Part shown: piece after piece, positions 22,103 to 32,190 of the stretch | Layout: every line of letters starts with the position of its first letter | How positions within the stretch are numbered: the first letter of the stretch is position 1 | Origin: Hymenopellis radicata | Taxonomy: Eukaryota; Basidiomycota; Agaricomycetes; Agaricales; Physalacriaceae | Assembly: GCA_015501595.1 (NCBI GenBank) | Contig: JADNRX010000153.1 | Coordinates: 58,129 to 122,128, forward strand | Length of the DNA: 64,000 nucleotides | Direction of reading: 5' to 3' | Made by a program: the position numbers and the translations under genes | Notes under the pieces: generated by a model | Databases searched by the model: none | What the model was told of the DNA's origin: nothing | The model's input: the letters and a program-made list of their open reading frames with translations, nothing else

Positions 22103-23250
22103 GTTCCCCAGTGGAGGTTCTTCGTCGTCGGTAGCGACGCACTCAAAATAATCTATATCTCCTTATATTACATTGACATGCGACTATTCCTCACAATCGA
22201 ATGATGGTTCAGACCTCGGTCTCCGCGCAGAGCTAGAATCAGGATGTCGGGCGGCGAAGCGGTGAGGTTCGCTTCTACGAAGGTTGAAGGTGCTGCGGCT
22301 TCTTTTTCTGTGCTGAGGGTTCCCGGCCCGCACTGACCTTCCTTTGAACGGATTGGGCCCATCGCTCTTTGATCATATCGTACGTCGCGACTTGCCACTG
22401 ATTCAAGAAATATCAGTGAACTATCTCATACAAGCGAACGTAGGTACGATATCCGCTCAATGGTTCCGAAAATAACGTTGTCCAGAGAAGCTCTCGGACT
22501 TTTAAACTTTCGTCGCGTCGTCCACAACTGTGAGCTCATATGTTGAACTTCATTCTGCTGGTAAGTGCCAGTTCGCCTGAGTCCTATATTTGAAGCACTC
22601 GAGACTCGTGCGCTGTTCTTTTATTCACAGTTTGCGAGTACACCGCCAATGGTCGGTCACCCCGAGTCAACCTGACGATCGCATGCGGTAAGGGTGAAAA
22701 TTTCACACGGCACCAGGATGACCATCACCCGCCAGCAACGTTATGGAGCCAATGGATCCATGCTGGGCACAGGCTACCTGGCTACTACCTGGACAATCAA
22801 TGTGGCTCTCAGCTGTGTATCCAGATGCTGTCGGTATATACTCAAGTGTTATTGAATGGAATATTATCGCACATAAAGAAGATTTCAAAACATGTTTATT
22901 TCACTACTACAGGTGGTCCCAAAAACCTTGTGCAATACAGATATAATAAATTGCCGAAGCATTGGTAAAGGACACGAATCATAACGGGCAAGAGCATGGC
23001 AGACCAGTGCATCGTAATGTTACATCCCGAGTCCTTCGAGTGTTGTTGATTTTGATGGTATCGTGGTTGTGGTGGGCGGCTGCGGTGTTTTGAGGTCGGC
23101 CGGAGGGAGAGAGGGCGGAGCAAGGCTAAACAACAGAGCTGGTCGAGCGACGTCCGAATCACTGAGTGATTGAGAGACGTGTCGAGAAAGAGGGCCCGCG
23201 ACGCTCACCGTCAGGCGCATCATCGTGCTCCGAGTCGTGCTCGCCATTGT
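22103..23250. other. Intergenic, no gene recognised
   Basis: No family signature is visible in the short frames here. The first ~100 bp are the methyltransferase 3' flank. Confidence 0.35.
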
Positions 23251-23640
23251 GGTTGTCATCGTGGGTGTAGTGGTCGTCATCGGTTGTCATGCTCGTATTC
23301 GCGGTGGCTCAGCATGCGTGTGTTCGTTGTTGTGGCCATTGTGGGGGTTGTCGTGCTCGTCGCCGTGGCCATTGTGGCAGTTGTTGTACTCGTCAACGTG
23401 GCCGTTGTGGGCATTGTCGTGCTCGTCATCGTGTCTCTTGTGGGGGTTGTCGTGCTCGTCATCGTGTCTCTTGTGGGGGTTGTCGTGCTCGTCATCGTGT
23501 CTCTTGTGCGGGTTGTCGTGCTCGTCATCATGGCTTGTCGTCATGCTCATCGTCGTGGTCATCGTCGGGGCTCCTTGCCGTGCTCGTGCCAGTGGTGGCT
23601 CAGCGTGTTCGTGTTCATGTTTGTTATCGTATTGCATTTT
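23250..23640 (-). CDS. Histidine/aspartate-rich repeat reading frame (uncertain)
   Basis: The minus frame at 23287-23637 (116 codons) is dominated by an 11-residue repeat, HDDEHDNPHKR. It has three near-identical copies and then diverged copies (HDDEHDNAHNG, HVDEYNNCHNG, HGDEHDNPHNG, HNNEHTHAEP). A similar His/Asp-rich stretch (DDHYTHDDNHNGEHDSEHDD) continues at about 23200-23275 in another frame, which suggests an intron or frame break. Such composition could bind metal ions, but no fold, signal peptide or neighbours support a function. The alternative is a non-coding minisatellite that happens to be open: the plus strand is open too. Confidence 0.35.
23335..23535. repeat. 33-bp minisatellite
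   Basis: The unit, gttgtcgtgctcgtcatcgt followed by gtctcttgtgggg, is repeated perfectly or nearly so three times at about 23424-23525. Diverged units extend leftwards to ~23335. The period of 33 nt (11 codons) keeps every frame in phase. Confidence 0.8.
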
Positions 23641-23839
23641 GAGGTGAATTTGGAGTCTTCGTGGCTGGGTTCAGTGGCTCGTTCTCGTCCTCGGTGGCGC
23701 TGGTGGTTGAGTTGCATTGCTCCCCTCGTCGCTGTGGCATGGTCTTGGCGTCGTCCTTGGTATAGCGAGATGCAACCGTGTTGGAGAAGGAGGTGGAAGA
23801 AGGCTAAGAAGGATGATCGCTGACTTGTCTGCATTCGGA

Positions 23840-24338
23840 ATTTTGGTTGCTTGCGCACGGACCATGTGATCGGAGCGTACTTGAAGGTCAACGTTTTGGA
23901 GCGGCGGTGCTTCCTACCATTCCTGTACCATTCAGAGTCTCATTTCCTCGAATACAGTAAGTAGTAACAATTAATTATGATTTTTGCAAACAAAGAAATC
24001 TACATTAGAGTCACTACAGCAACAAATACAGTAATAAATGGACTTCCTGGAGTTGATGAATTTGAGCCAGGTGGAGTTCACAATCTCTCCACCTCGCCAC
24101 CAGGTTTGCCTAAACAACCTGGCGATTGCCTGACCGCCAGCCGTCCATCAGAAATGGCGGCATGATTCGATCACCTGCCAAATCCGGCTGACTTCCGCCT
24201 ACCAGCACTTTGGCGGTGTAGTGGGAACGGGTTACCCCACCGCAAGCAGAATATGCCCAATACTTGCGGGCCAGGATCCTACGCGTCGTGCTTCAACGTC
24301 GTTGCCAACTAGATGAAACCTCCGACGATGAATTTAAG
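23840..24338. other. Intergenic left flank of the retrotransposon
   Basis: No gene is recognised. 24030-24300 contains short Cys-poor fragments and several local inverted repeats around cctggcg/cgccagg. It could be an eroded mobile-element remnant, but this is not supported further. Confidence 0.3.
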
Positions 24339-24561
24339 CCAAGCTAAGTGGCGACGTGCGTGGAGAGGAGGAGAGAGAAAGCCGGTATCGTTGATACCGG
24401 CTGGTTTGGGGTGAGGTCCCGGCTGGGGGAAAGCAGCAGGCGAGACGGTTTCCGCGAGGGACGCCACACCAGGGTGTGGGAGGGGAAACCGAATCGCCAC
24501 GGGCAGCCGAAGACTCGGGTGGAAGGCTGACCTGGACCTGGACACGGATCCAGACAACCCA
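24339..24561 (-). repeat. Ngaro split direct repeat B2
   Basis: Matches 24782-25004 over 223 bp with about one difference (acgcc/atgcc). It contains a perfect 9-bp-stem hairpin, gccggtatc-gtt-gataccggc, at 24381-24401, and a second small stem ccacacc-ag-ggtgtgg. Confidence 0.92.
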
Positions 24562-24587
24562 CCACGTAAAGGGAGTTGGAGGGTGGG

Positions 24588-24781
24588 GAGAAATTGCGAG
24601 CGACGGTGGAGGGAGTGAGCAGGACGCGCGATTTCCTAATCGGGCGTCCCCAAAAAGACATGTATACCTAAATAGTGATACATGTCTATCTACACGATCG
24701 AAACGGCACTCAGCCCCTTAGACTTGGCCTGGCAAAGGCTCTGAGACCCTCGTTCCTCGGGCCTTGAGCCTTTGCGCGTCA
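24588..24781 (-). repeat. Ngaro split direct repeat A2
   Basis: Matches 30106-30299 over 194 bp. It contains a 10-bp-stem hairpin at 24656-24687 (agacatgtat / atacatgtct) and a second stem gcaaaggctc / gagcctttgc near its right end. Confidence 0.92.
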
Positions 24782-25004
24782 CCAAGCTAAGTGGCGACGT
24801 GCGTGGAGAGGAGGAGAGAGAAAGCCGGTATCGTTGATACCGGCTGGTTTGGGGTGAGGTCCCGGCTGGGGGAAAGCAGCAGGCGAGACGGTTTCCGCGA
24901 GGGATGCCACACCAGGGTGTGGGAGGGGAAACCGAATCGCCACGGGCAGCCGAAGACTCGGGTGGAAGGCTGACCTGGACCTGGACACGGATCCAGACAA
25001 CCCA
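24782..25004 (-). repeat. Ngaro split direct repeat B1
   Basis: Second copy of the 223-bp B repeat, directly abutting A2. It repeats the same hairpin at 24824-24844. Confidence 0.92.
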
Positions 25005-25130
25005 ACCCAGAGCGGCAGCTCCAACCCGACTGGACCGTGTACAAGGACCAGCAGGCACCCAAACCAGAGATGACGCGAAGGAGAGAACCTGATATCACTA
25101 GTAACCGAGCTCGCCGAGGCGTAGTGGAGT

Positions 25131-25198
25131 GATGACATCATACACCAGTCTGTAACGCCCAAAAGTGCGATGTTTACAGACTGGTCATTGATGTCATC
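25131..25198. repeat. Long imperfect hairpin in the 3' region of the Ngaro element
   Basis: gatgacatca...accagtctgtaa pairs with tttacagactggt...tgatgtcatc around a ~16-nt loop, giving two stems of 10 and 12 bp. It lies between the recombinase stop codon and repeat B1 (in element orientation), where a processing, termination or replication signal could sit. Confidence 0.75.
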
Positions 25199-25368
25199 GC
25201 AGGTCATGGGGAAGTATAGCCTTCAGAAGGGATCAACAGTGTTCGAGATTTTATGAGGAGCTACAACAGACAATGCGATACAGAGCTAAGCGAGGTGGGA
25301 TAATGGAACATAAGCGAATACATGAACAATACAGAGAAGCGGGGAATGCAGCGATGCGAGAGTATGAG

Positions 25369-26709
25369 CTAAGGGATACAGATCTTTTCAGGAATGTTGT
25401 GCTTGATACGAAAGACTTCTAAACTGGATTTGACTTCGGAGATGCGAGCTGTGCTGTAAGATCGAGTGATCATAACAGGCAGGAGAGATTCTAACTTCCG
25501 CCAATAAATAAGGAATGCGAGTGAACTCCAGCGGCCAACCTTTGCCACTGTTTCTGGAGCGACGCCGGCCATGAGCAACTCAGTTGCCCCACCTGGTCGG
25601 AAACTGTGGCCATGTACAAAGTCGAGCTCTAGAGGAGTCCAGATCTCGCGACAGCGTAAGAGGAACCAGTCCTTGACCATTGGGGCGAAGAGACCGTCTG
25701 CTGTGCGGAAGGAGAAGAAGTGCATGGATGCGGGAATATCGTCGTTGAGGGTGAAGTGCCGCCGAAGAGCCTGAACAGGGCAGAACTCCCCACACGGGCT
25801 TGTGAAGGTCAGATCGGCGCCTTGTTCGCGTTCGACCTTTCCCCAGGGAATGTGGAGGTGAGCCGACTCAGTCCCATCTGGGGTGGTCCTGAACCGGATT
25901 GAGTCACCTCTGGTAACGTGGCGACGAGCCTCGAATGTTGAGCGTGAACGGACAGTGAGTTCCCCAAGGCGGCAGCATCCCCAAAATGCGCAAACTGCGA
26001 CAGCGTAGACGGCGGCGTCGAAGCAATTTGACATATTGAGGCCGGCTTCTAAGGCTGCCAGATGCTCAAGGGAGACCGGGTTCCGAACTGGGCGACGATT
26101 AGGTGGATTCATCTTGTTTGCTGAGAATTTGAGAAGAGAAATGAACTCGTCGCCACCGAACCACTCTGCTCTGTTCAACGTGTGCCAGCCGTGAAGCCCG
26201 GACATCCATTTGCCGATAGTATTACCAGGAGTGTTGCGTTCGACGGCCCAGCCGACGAAGCCCTGAGAGGAATCAGAAAACTAGATATGAAAAGGAGGAA
26301 GAAACGAACTGCAAGGAGGAGCATGGAGGCGGGCATCCGCATGGATTCGGGAATTTCAGAGTCATCACAGTATTGGTGAAAACGAAGTAAGCCAGCACCG
26401 TAGTTGCCGCGCGTGGATTCTTCGAGAGCGTTGCGCGCGAGTTTGAGAACGGTGGGAGCAGTACGAGGAATGACGTTAAATAGAGTTTCGTCGAAAGCGA
26501 TTGAGAATGGGGAAGTCCAACAGAATAAGCGGTCAGGAGCTAGTACGTGCGGGCGAAATGGAGAAGGGGCAATTTCGCAACCCTTTTTGGGCTTGCGAGG
26601 CTTTTTGATGCCTGATGGAAGGCGTGGAGGAATACTCAGTGTGATAACACCGGCTTCCCGACCATCAGACTCGACGCGACTAGGCGCCGAAGTGTGTCGT
26701 TTTGGAAAT
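25369..26709 (-). CDS. Tyrosine recombinase of the Ngaro element
   Basis: Two exons are inferred: complement of 26310-26709 (5' limit uncertain) and 25369-26262, joined over a 47-nt intron (gttcgt..cctctcag) so that SMLLLA continues with GFVGWAVERNTPGNTIGKWM. The N-terminal part has an SAM-like core-binding domain (LARNALEESTRGNYGAGLLR). The catalytic domain shows the first catalytic Arg in CCRLGELTVRS, the H-x-x-R motif in HGHSFRPGGATELLMAG, and the nucleophile Tyr region VGRWSSLAFLIYWRKLE. This enzyme would integrate the circular cDNA by site-specific recombination. It lies directly downstream of the RT frame, with ~55 nt between the RT stop and the first recombinase sequence. The C-terminal exon is intact. 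Confidence 0.88.
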
Positions 26710-26762
26710 CTAAGAGAGGATGAGAACTTGGATGGGAGAAGGAAAGGAGAGAAGAGGAATAC

Positions 26763-28660
26763 CTAAACATAGCGAGCTATGTAGGGGAGTAGCTCCGAAG
26801 GGAGCGGAGTTGATGATTGAATCAGATGAGTTCGCCTGCTGCCCACATCTCCACGCGAGATGGGGTCAGCTGGGTTCTGAGCTGATTTAATGTAAACGAG
26901 CGAAAGATGGATGTTGTGCTCGCCGAGCGCCGTTATGGCACGTTGGACGCAGAGGTTGATCAGGATGTTGCGGCTTCGGCCCTTGCCAAAAGCGCCAATA
27001 ACTCCTTGGTTGTCCGAGTGGACGAGGACTGAGGCATCTCGAACGCCGCGTGCGATGAGAGCGTAGACGACGAGTTCAACAGCGAGGGCTTCCAACCAGC
27101 CGATGTGACGCTCGCGGGATCTCCAGCGAGGGAGAAGGAACCACGCGTCCCAGAAGTCATCAATGACAATGCCAATGCCACATTCTGTGGAGGCGTCAAC
27201 ATAGATATCCATCCGTAATCGTGGAGGAGGGGGAGATAGAGAGCGAGAGAAGTCCGCAATTTGGAGTTGTTCTTCCCACCAGCGGAGGTCTGCGAGGAGT
27301 GCATGCGTGAGATATTTTCGAGCGCCTGGACGGGCGTTGACAAAGGATGAAGTCAACCGGAAGAGGAGAGGCAGATGGGAACGGCCCGACTGGTAAATGA
27401 AGCAGATATGCACAAGAGTACCCTGTAGCTGCAGGACAGGGGTTTTGGGAGCGGGCGAGTGGGAGAAAGAGTCAATGAAGCGTCGGACTCGAAAGAGATA
27501 TTTGAGTCTCTTCTCCTCCGGGAGAGAGACGAGACGGCGCTCAATGTCCCACTTGAAGCCGATGTAAACAAAGATTTCTGCGAAGTCTGACCACTTGTCA
27601 GGGTGCCACGGAATGCAAAGAGCGGCAATGATGGCTTTGGCAGCTGCCATGTCATAGAGATAGATAAAGGCGCCATCGAGGTCGACACCAATGGGAGTAC
27701 GGAAAACGTCGAGATCATCGACCCACTTGACAGAGGGTTTGACCTCCCGCGCCTTCCAGATATCCATCGCCCCATTGGCAATCGAACCTGCATTACTCTC
27801 TGAGGAGCGCGCACCAAAGGGACAGCAGTGGTCGATATAGAAACCCTTTGAGCCGCGAACAACAAAGAAGCGTTTGTGTTCCGGGAGCATGGGGCAGGTT
27901 CGATGGAACTTCGCGATGTCCAGGGTCATGGCTTGAGTGCCTGGAGGAGCAGACGAGATCTGGGAGAGGGAGAAGACACGTCAGAAACGGTCGCGAGCAA
28001 ATGATGATAAAGAGAGACATAGCGAGTGCCATGGGAAATACTGAGCGCCACCGGCAACTCAATCGAGGGTACTGACACGCACGAGACGTGACGCGCAGAG
28101 CGAGAACGAGAAGCGAGCCACAGGCTGCGCTGGATATGGGAGAAGGGAGAAGAGAACTCACAATTTCTGCGACATCATTTGCTGAGCCGAAGCGAGTAGG
28201 AAAAAGAGAAGTATCGATGTAATCATTGGTAGACGGATGGTGCTCGTCAGACTTGGAGTAGTTTCGAACTGCCCGCAACTTGGGGTCTAGGCCTGGGCCC
28301 TGCTCCTGGACGTCGACCGAGATGGGAGAGCATTGAAACGGACCCAAAATTCCTTCCACCTCTTCACGGGTGTAAGGGCCCGACATCCGACCAGCCTCAC
28401 ACTCGTCGTCGAGATAGCTATCAGTGAAAGCAATGTGGGAAGCGTCGGAGGTATAGTTGTCGAAGATAACTGTTTCTTGCAAGTCAGGGAAATTGCCCAT
28501 TGGAAAGCCATGGCGGAGTTTGTAGACGAGATCGGGGTGTTCTGAGGTGAGATTACATTCTTCAAGGGCAGTTTCGAAAGCAGTAGCGTCGTAAGGAGTG
28601 ATGATTCGATTTCTAATATCAGGAGCAGAGGATACGAACGGGGCGACTGTTGGGGAGGAA
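26763..28660 (-). CDS. Reverse transcriptase-RNase H of the Ngaro element
   Basis: Exons: complement of 28162-28660 (5' limit uncertain) and 26763-27959, joined across a 202-nt intron (gtgagt..ctcccag). RT blocks: LRAVRNYSKSDEHHPSTNDY, FPTRFGSANDVAEI, PPGTQAMTLDIAKFHRTCP, GFYIDHCCPFGARSSE and the catalytic VKWVDDLDVFR (a VDD box, as in DIRS-group RTs). RNase H follows with MDIYVDASTECGIGIVI, LEALAVELVVYA, VHSDNQGVIGAFGKG and AQNPADPISRGD, which carry the acidic D-E-D-D residues. There is no integrase or protease. The 5' end overlaps the gag-like frame and may be reached by splicing or frameshifting. Confidence 0.88.
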
Positions 28661-30063
28661 TCAATCTGAGGGGCGAGACAAGCAACGGAAGGCAAAGGCG
28701 TGGTGGTCGGTTGAGAGGCAGAAGGAACATAGGTGGAGGACGGTGGCGGGGTGACGGCACGGTTTCTTTCCTCCGGCGCCAACAATGTTCCATCCTGAGC
28801 AGATGCGGCGACCATCTCGCGCCTGGAGGTAGCGTCCCTCGACGAGGATGCAGAGGGTTGCTTTGCCGTTCTCGAACGTCGAGTGCGTGCAGTTCGAGAT
28901 CCGGTGGCCCTTCCGCCCACAGATGAGGCAGATATCCCTGGAGGGGTCTCCAGCCCGAAAGGAAGACGAGGGTCCCGAAGGACCCGAGGGAGGAGCGCGA
29001 GGAGTCGACTTCTTTGACATCTCCTCCCATCTCTTCTGCAACGCCTTGTCCTTCTCGTCCCGAATTTTCTCTTTTTCTTCGCGAATCTTCTCCTTCTGTG
29101 CGCGGACCTCCTCAGCGTACAGTTCTCGAGTGAAGGTGAAAGGGTTGATGCGATACGATCTGCGAAGAGTGAGTTCCGCATTACGATGGGGAGCCCAATT
29201 ATCATCCGACATATCGCAGGTCGTTACGAAGAAACTGAAGTGCTCGTTCCAGCGCTCCGCCCAATCAGCGTCTCCTGTCTGCGTGATGAACTCGGAGTAG
29301 AAGGGGACGGCGTCGCGCCACTCTGCCTCGGACATCTGCTCCTCGGGTGTCCCGAAGACAGCGGCCGAGGTGTCCAGCAGGGAGCCTTTCTTGTCATCTG
29401 TCATAGGCAGATTACCTGAGTGGAAGAGAACCCGGCGAGCAGCAGTGGTGAATAAATGGAGGGGACGTACGCCTTCGCGTCTGCGAGACGCATGATCTCT
29501 GGGTGGATGTCTTTGGGGAGGTAGAGCGCGCCTGGCTCGCGGACTTCTTCCCTGGCTGTAGAGTTCAGCTTCCTGCGACGCGCCGCCGCCGAGGTAGGGG
29601 ACTCAGGCGCAGTGTCGGGAGTCGCTCTCTTGGTTCCCGTGACGCCTGAAAAGAAATTGGCGACGGTCTTGAGAGAGTTTGGGGAGAAGTCTGTAAAAGC
29701 TGTAACAAAATCTCTAGCTGACGGCGTCGAGCGTGTCGGCTCCTCTGATGGGTGGCCGTGCGTCTGCACCGTCGACAAAAGTGATTCTAGGGAGGAGAGC
29801 GGTGAGAAATGAAGGTTTTCAGCGGGAGTGGATGAGGAAGACGCTTGCGTAGCGCGGGCAGCGTGCTCTGCAGCCCGTCTGTTGTTTTCCTTCCATATCC
29901 AAAGCTTCTGCAAGTTCTTGCCCGCTGCGATCTTATTGACAGCGCGTCGGAGCTCCATCGCCAGCTGTTGCCAGCCATCGTTGGCGTCTCTCGTTTTTTC
30001 TGGGCGGACGGTCGGTTTCGGGACATGGACCGTCTCTCCCTGAGGGTAGCGGATGCCGGTCAT
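28661..30063 (-). CDS. Gag-like protein of the Ngaro element with one zinc knuckle
   Basis: Two overlapping minus frames probably form one spliced product: 29401-30063 (start MTGIRYPQGETVHVPKP, 42 bp inside repeat A1) and 28661-29404. The first is basic/Ser-rich. The second has SDDNWAPHRNAELTLRRSY, a charged coiled-coil (EEVRAQKEKIREEKEKIRDE), a CCHC-type knuckle CLICGRKGHRISNC and a C-terminal Cys/His-rich stretch. The junction near 29400-29460 contains plausible donor and acceptor sites, but I could not fix a phase-consistent splice. Likely role: RNA packaging. Confidence 0.75.
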
Positions 30064-30105
30064 GCTTGGTGTCTGAATTTGGGATGGGCAGGGATGCGAG
30101 GGCGC

Positions 30106-30299
30106 GAGAAATTGCGAGCGACGGTGGAGGGAGTGAGCAGGACGCGCGATTTCCTAATCGGGCGTCCCCAAAAAGACATGTATACCTAAATAGTGATACA
30201 TGTCTATCTACACGATCGAAACGGCACTCAGCCCCTTAGACTTGGCCTGGCAAAGGCTCTGAGACCCTCGTTCCTCGGGCCTTGAGCCTTTGCGCGTCA
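30106..30299 (-). repeat. Ngaro terminal repeat A1
   Basis: Copy of A2 (24588-24781) at the 5' end of the element, with the same hairpin at 30174-30205. Its outer edge, gcgcgtca, abuts the first base of the 13.5-kb tandem unit. Confidence 0.92.
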
Positions 30300-30864
30300 T
30301 CTCCTTCGGCTTGAATTCTAACTCCTTGCAGATTCGACGCGCCAGCAGCTCCCGAATCTGCGAATCTCCTTATAGTTCATCTCAAAACGCGACGAACGTG
30401 ACCTTGGGGGTCTGAGCAGTGCGCGTGGCCTCGCCGGCCAGGCTTGGATCTCAGTCGAAAAGTGCGTTTTTCTCCTCTTTTTCGCGCCATTTGTGGAGCT
30501 AATTTCAATCCGGATAGCCTATCAATCACCGTCTCAATGGCAGGAGTCTTCCCTTCTCAACAGCGTAAATATCAAACTCATTCACTCGGACAGGTGCATC
30601 ACACGGGCAGTGGTGGCTTCGCCACCGCCATTCAGCATCCTTCAAAATGACCCGTTGCCATGGAAACGCAGTGTTCGCACTCAAGCAGCGTCGGCTGTCC
30701 TCGCCGGACCGGCTTCTGGTCCAGGAGAAAAGGTGTATTTAGTTCAATTTGCGTCTCCATCATTGCTAACCAGTTTTAATTAGATCTGAGTTACTGCGAC
30801 ATCGAAATCGGTACGTTTCGCTGAGTATTCCTTGGTTTTTAGTTCTCATCGCTTACTATTAGTC

Positions 30865-30883
30865 GGGGCGGCTTCGCCGCCCC
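30865..30883. repeat. GC-rich perfect hairpin ggggcggcttcgccgcccc, unit 1
   Basis: A 7-bp stem with a cttcg-type loop, conserved at 44343 and 57946. Confidence 0.6.
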
Positions 30884-31226
30884 TCACACGCTCCAACAAG
30901 TCGACTACCAACGCCACGCGTTAGGAACATGCGGCTTGGACTACTATGGCGTGTATTGGCCTCGCCGGCCCGGCTTTTTTTTTCTAAAAAAAGGGTGTGA
31001 ATTCTTCATTCAAATGTCCCATTAAATTCAGACCTTTTCCGTCAGTTCAACTACCGTGTTACCATCAAATTCAACGCGAATTCCTTTAGTGCGGCAACTT
31101 CTTACCCTTTTGCCGATCTGGATCTTGCTGGATTCGGGTTTCTGGACGAATTCGGACGTTTTGACGGTGAAGTGCTGGTACGTTACCTTGTTCTTCCAAA
31201 ATTGCCGTGCTAACGTGTTATTCTAG

Positions 31227-31345
31227 CGCCATTGTGTCGTCTTCAACGCGGTGAACAGCGGCACTTCCGCCCCTACGCTCGCGCTCCGAGCCGTTCACTC
31301 CTGGGATAGCGACGTCTCAGCAAATATCAACGCCACAGTTCTATA
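31227..31345 (+). repeat. Domain module M1 (exon), unit 1
   Basis: A splice acceptor at 31226 is followed by RHCVVFNAVNSGTS, LALRAVHSWDSDVSAN and INATV. It is preceded by a donor after GEVL. Same arrangement as M2 and M3. Confidence 0.6.
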
Positions 31346-31644
31346 CAATCTCGCGCCCGGACTGGGATGCTGGTGCCCACGGATATTCTTTCAAGACCTT
31401 GCTCATTATCTTCGGTGTCGTTCCACCCCGTTGTTCGCTACGCCCACATTAACCTTCTCAACCGCCCAAGACCCTAGGATTTCCAACGTGGTTCTACAAC
31501 CATCAGCCCAGCCTTCGGTTAATTTCGCCGCTGATGGCGATTTCGATCTCACGGAGCTCGGGTTTATCATCGCTTTAGGACATGTTGGCGACGAGGTACG
31601 TTATTTTGCTTTAGTGCAGTTTTCAGGCTAATTTCGTGGGACAG

Positions 31645-31760
31645 CATCGCGATATTAGTACAATCGCAGTGAGCAGCGGCGCTACCGCTGCTGCGCTCGC
31701 GCTGCGAGCGTCTCACTGCTGGGATCAAGACGTCTCCGGAATATCAACGCCACACTCCAA
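31645..31760 (+). repeat. Domain module M2 (exon), unit 1
   Basis: The acceptor is at 31644. HRDISTIAVSSGATAAALAL and RASHCWDQDVSG follow a donor after LGHVGDE. It starts 418 bp after M1. Confidence 0.6.
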
Positions 31761-32071
31761 TTAGTCTCGCCGGACCTGGATGCCGGTGCCCGGGATATTC
31801 AAGAAATTAGTCGCTATCTCTGGCGTCTTCCCACCCCGTCGCTCGCTACGCTGACGTACGGCTGCACTATCGTTCGACCTTCTCACCCGTTTGAGAACCC
31901 ACTGCGAACACTGCGACCATCAGCCCAGCCTTCGGCTAAATTCGCAGCTGATGGCGATCTGGATCTCATGGAGCTCGGGTTTATGCACGCTTTAGGACGT
32001 CTTGGTCACGAATTCGCGGAGGTACGTTAGTTTGCCTTTAGTTGCGTTTCCTCGCTAATTTCGTGTGACAG

Positions 32072-32190
32072 CGTCTGGATATTAGATTCAATCGCAGTGA
32101 GCAGCGGCGCTACCGCCGCTACGCTCGCGCTGCGAGCTTCTCACTGCGAAGATCACGACATCTCTTTTGGGAGCTCTATGCTACACTTGG
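32072..32190 (+). repeat. Domain module M3 (exon), unit 1
   Basis: The acceptor is at about 32071. RLDI then AVSSGAT..LALRASHCEDHDIS follow a donor after GHEFAE. It starts 427 bp after M2. The frame is broken by an extra base in unit 1 (agattcaat) relative to unit 3. Confidence 0.55.

Larger units (their letters stand above)
24339..30299 (-). mobile_element. Ngaro/DIRS-type tyrosine-recombinase retrotransposon (~5.96 kb)
   Basis: Read on the minus strand the order is terminal repeat A1 (30299-30106), gag-like exons, RT-RNase H, tyrosine recombinase, B1 (25004-24782), A2 (24781-24588), a 26-bp spacer and B2 (24561-24339). The A copies are 194 bp and the B copies 223 bp; each pair is essentially identical by eye. 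Split direct repeats A1..B1-A2-B2 are the signature of Ngaro-like elements, which integrate with a tyrosine recombinase through a circular intermediate rather than with a DDE integrase and make no target duplication. Near-identical repeats and long open frames indicate a young element. Confidence 0.92.

Noticed and set aside
22900..23162. Short minus-strand frames downstream of the methyltransferase
   Set aside because: No splice-consistent model or recognisable domain.
23335..23535. CRISPR array
   Set aside because: Units are directly contiguous with no unique spacers, and the genome is eukaryotic.
23170..23823. 217-codon plus-strand frame through the minisatellite
   Set aside because: Val/Leu/Ser repeats are the complement of the His/Asp-rich frame; a period divisible by three keeps all frames open. 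No start context or homology.
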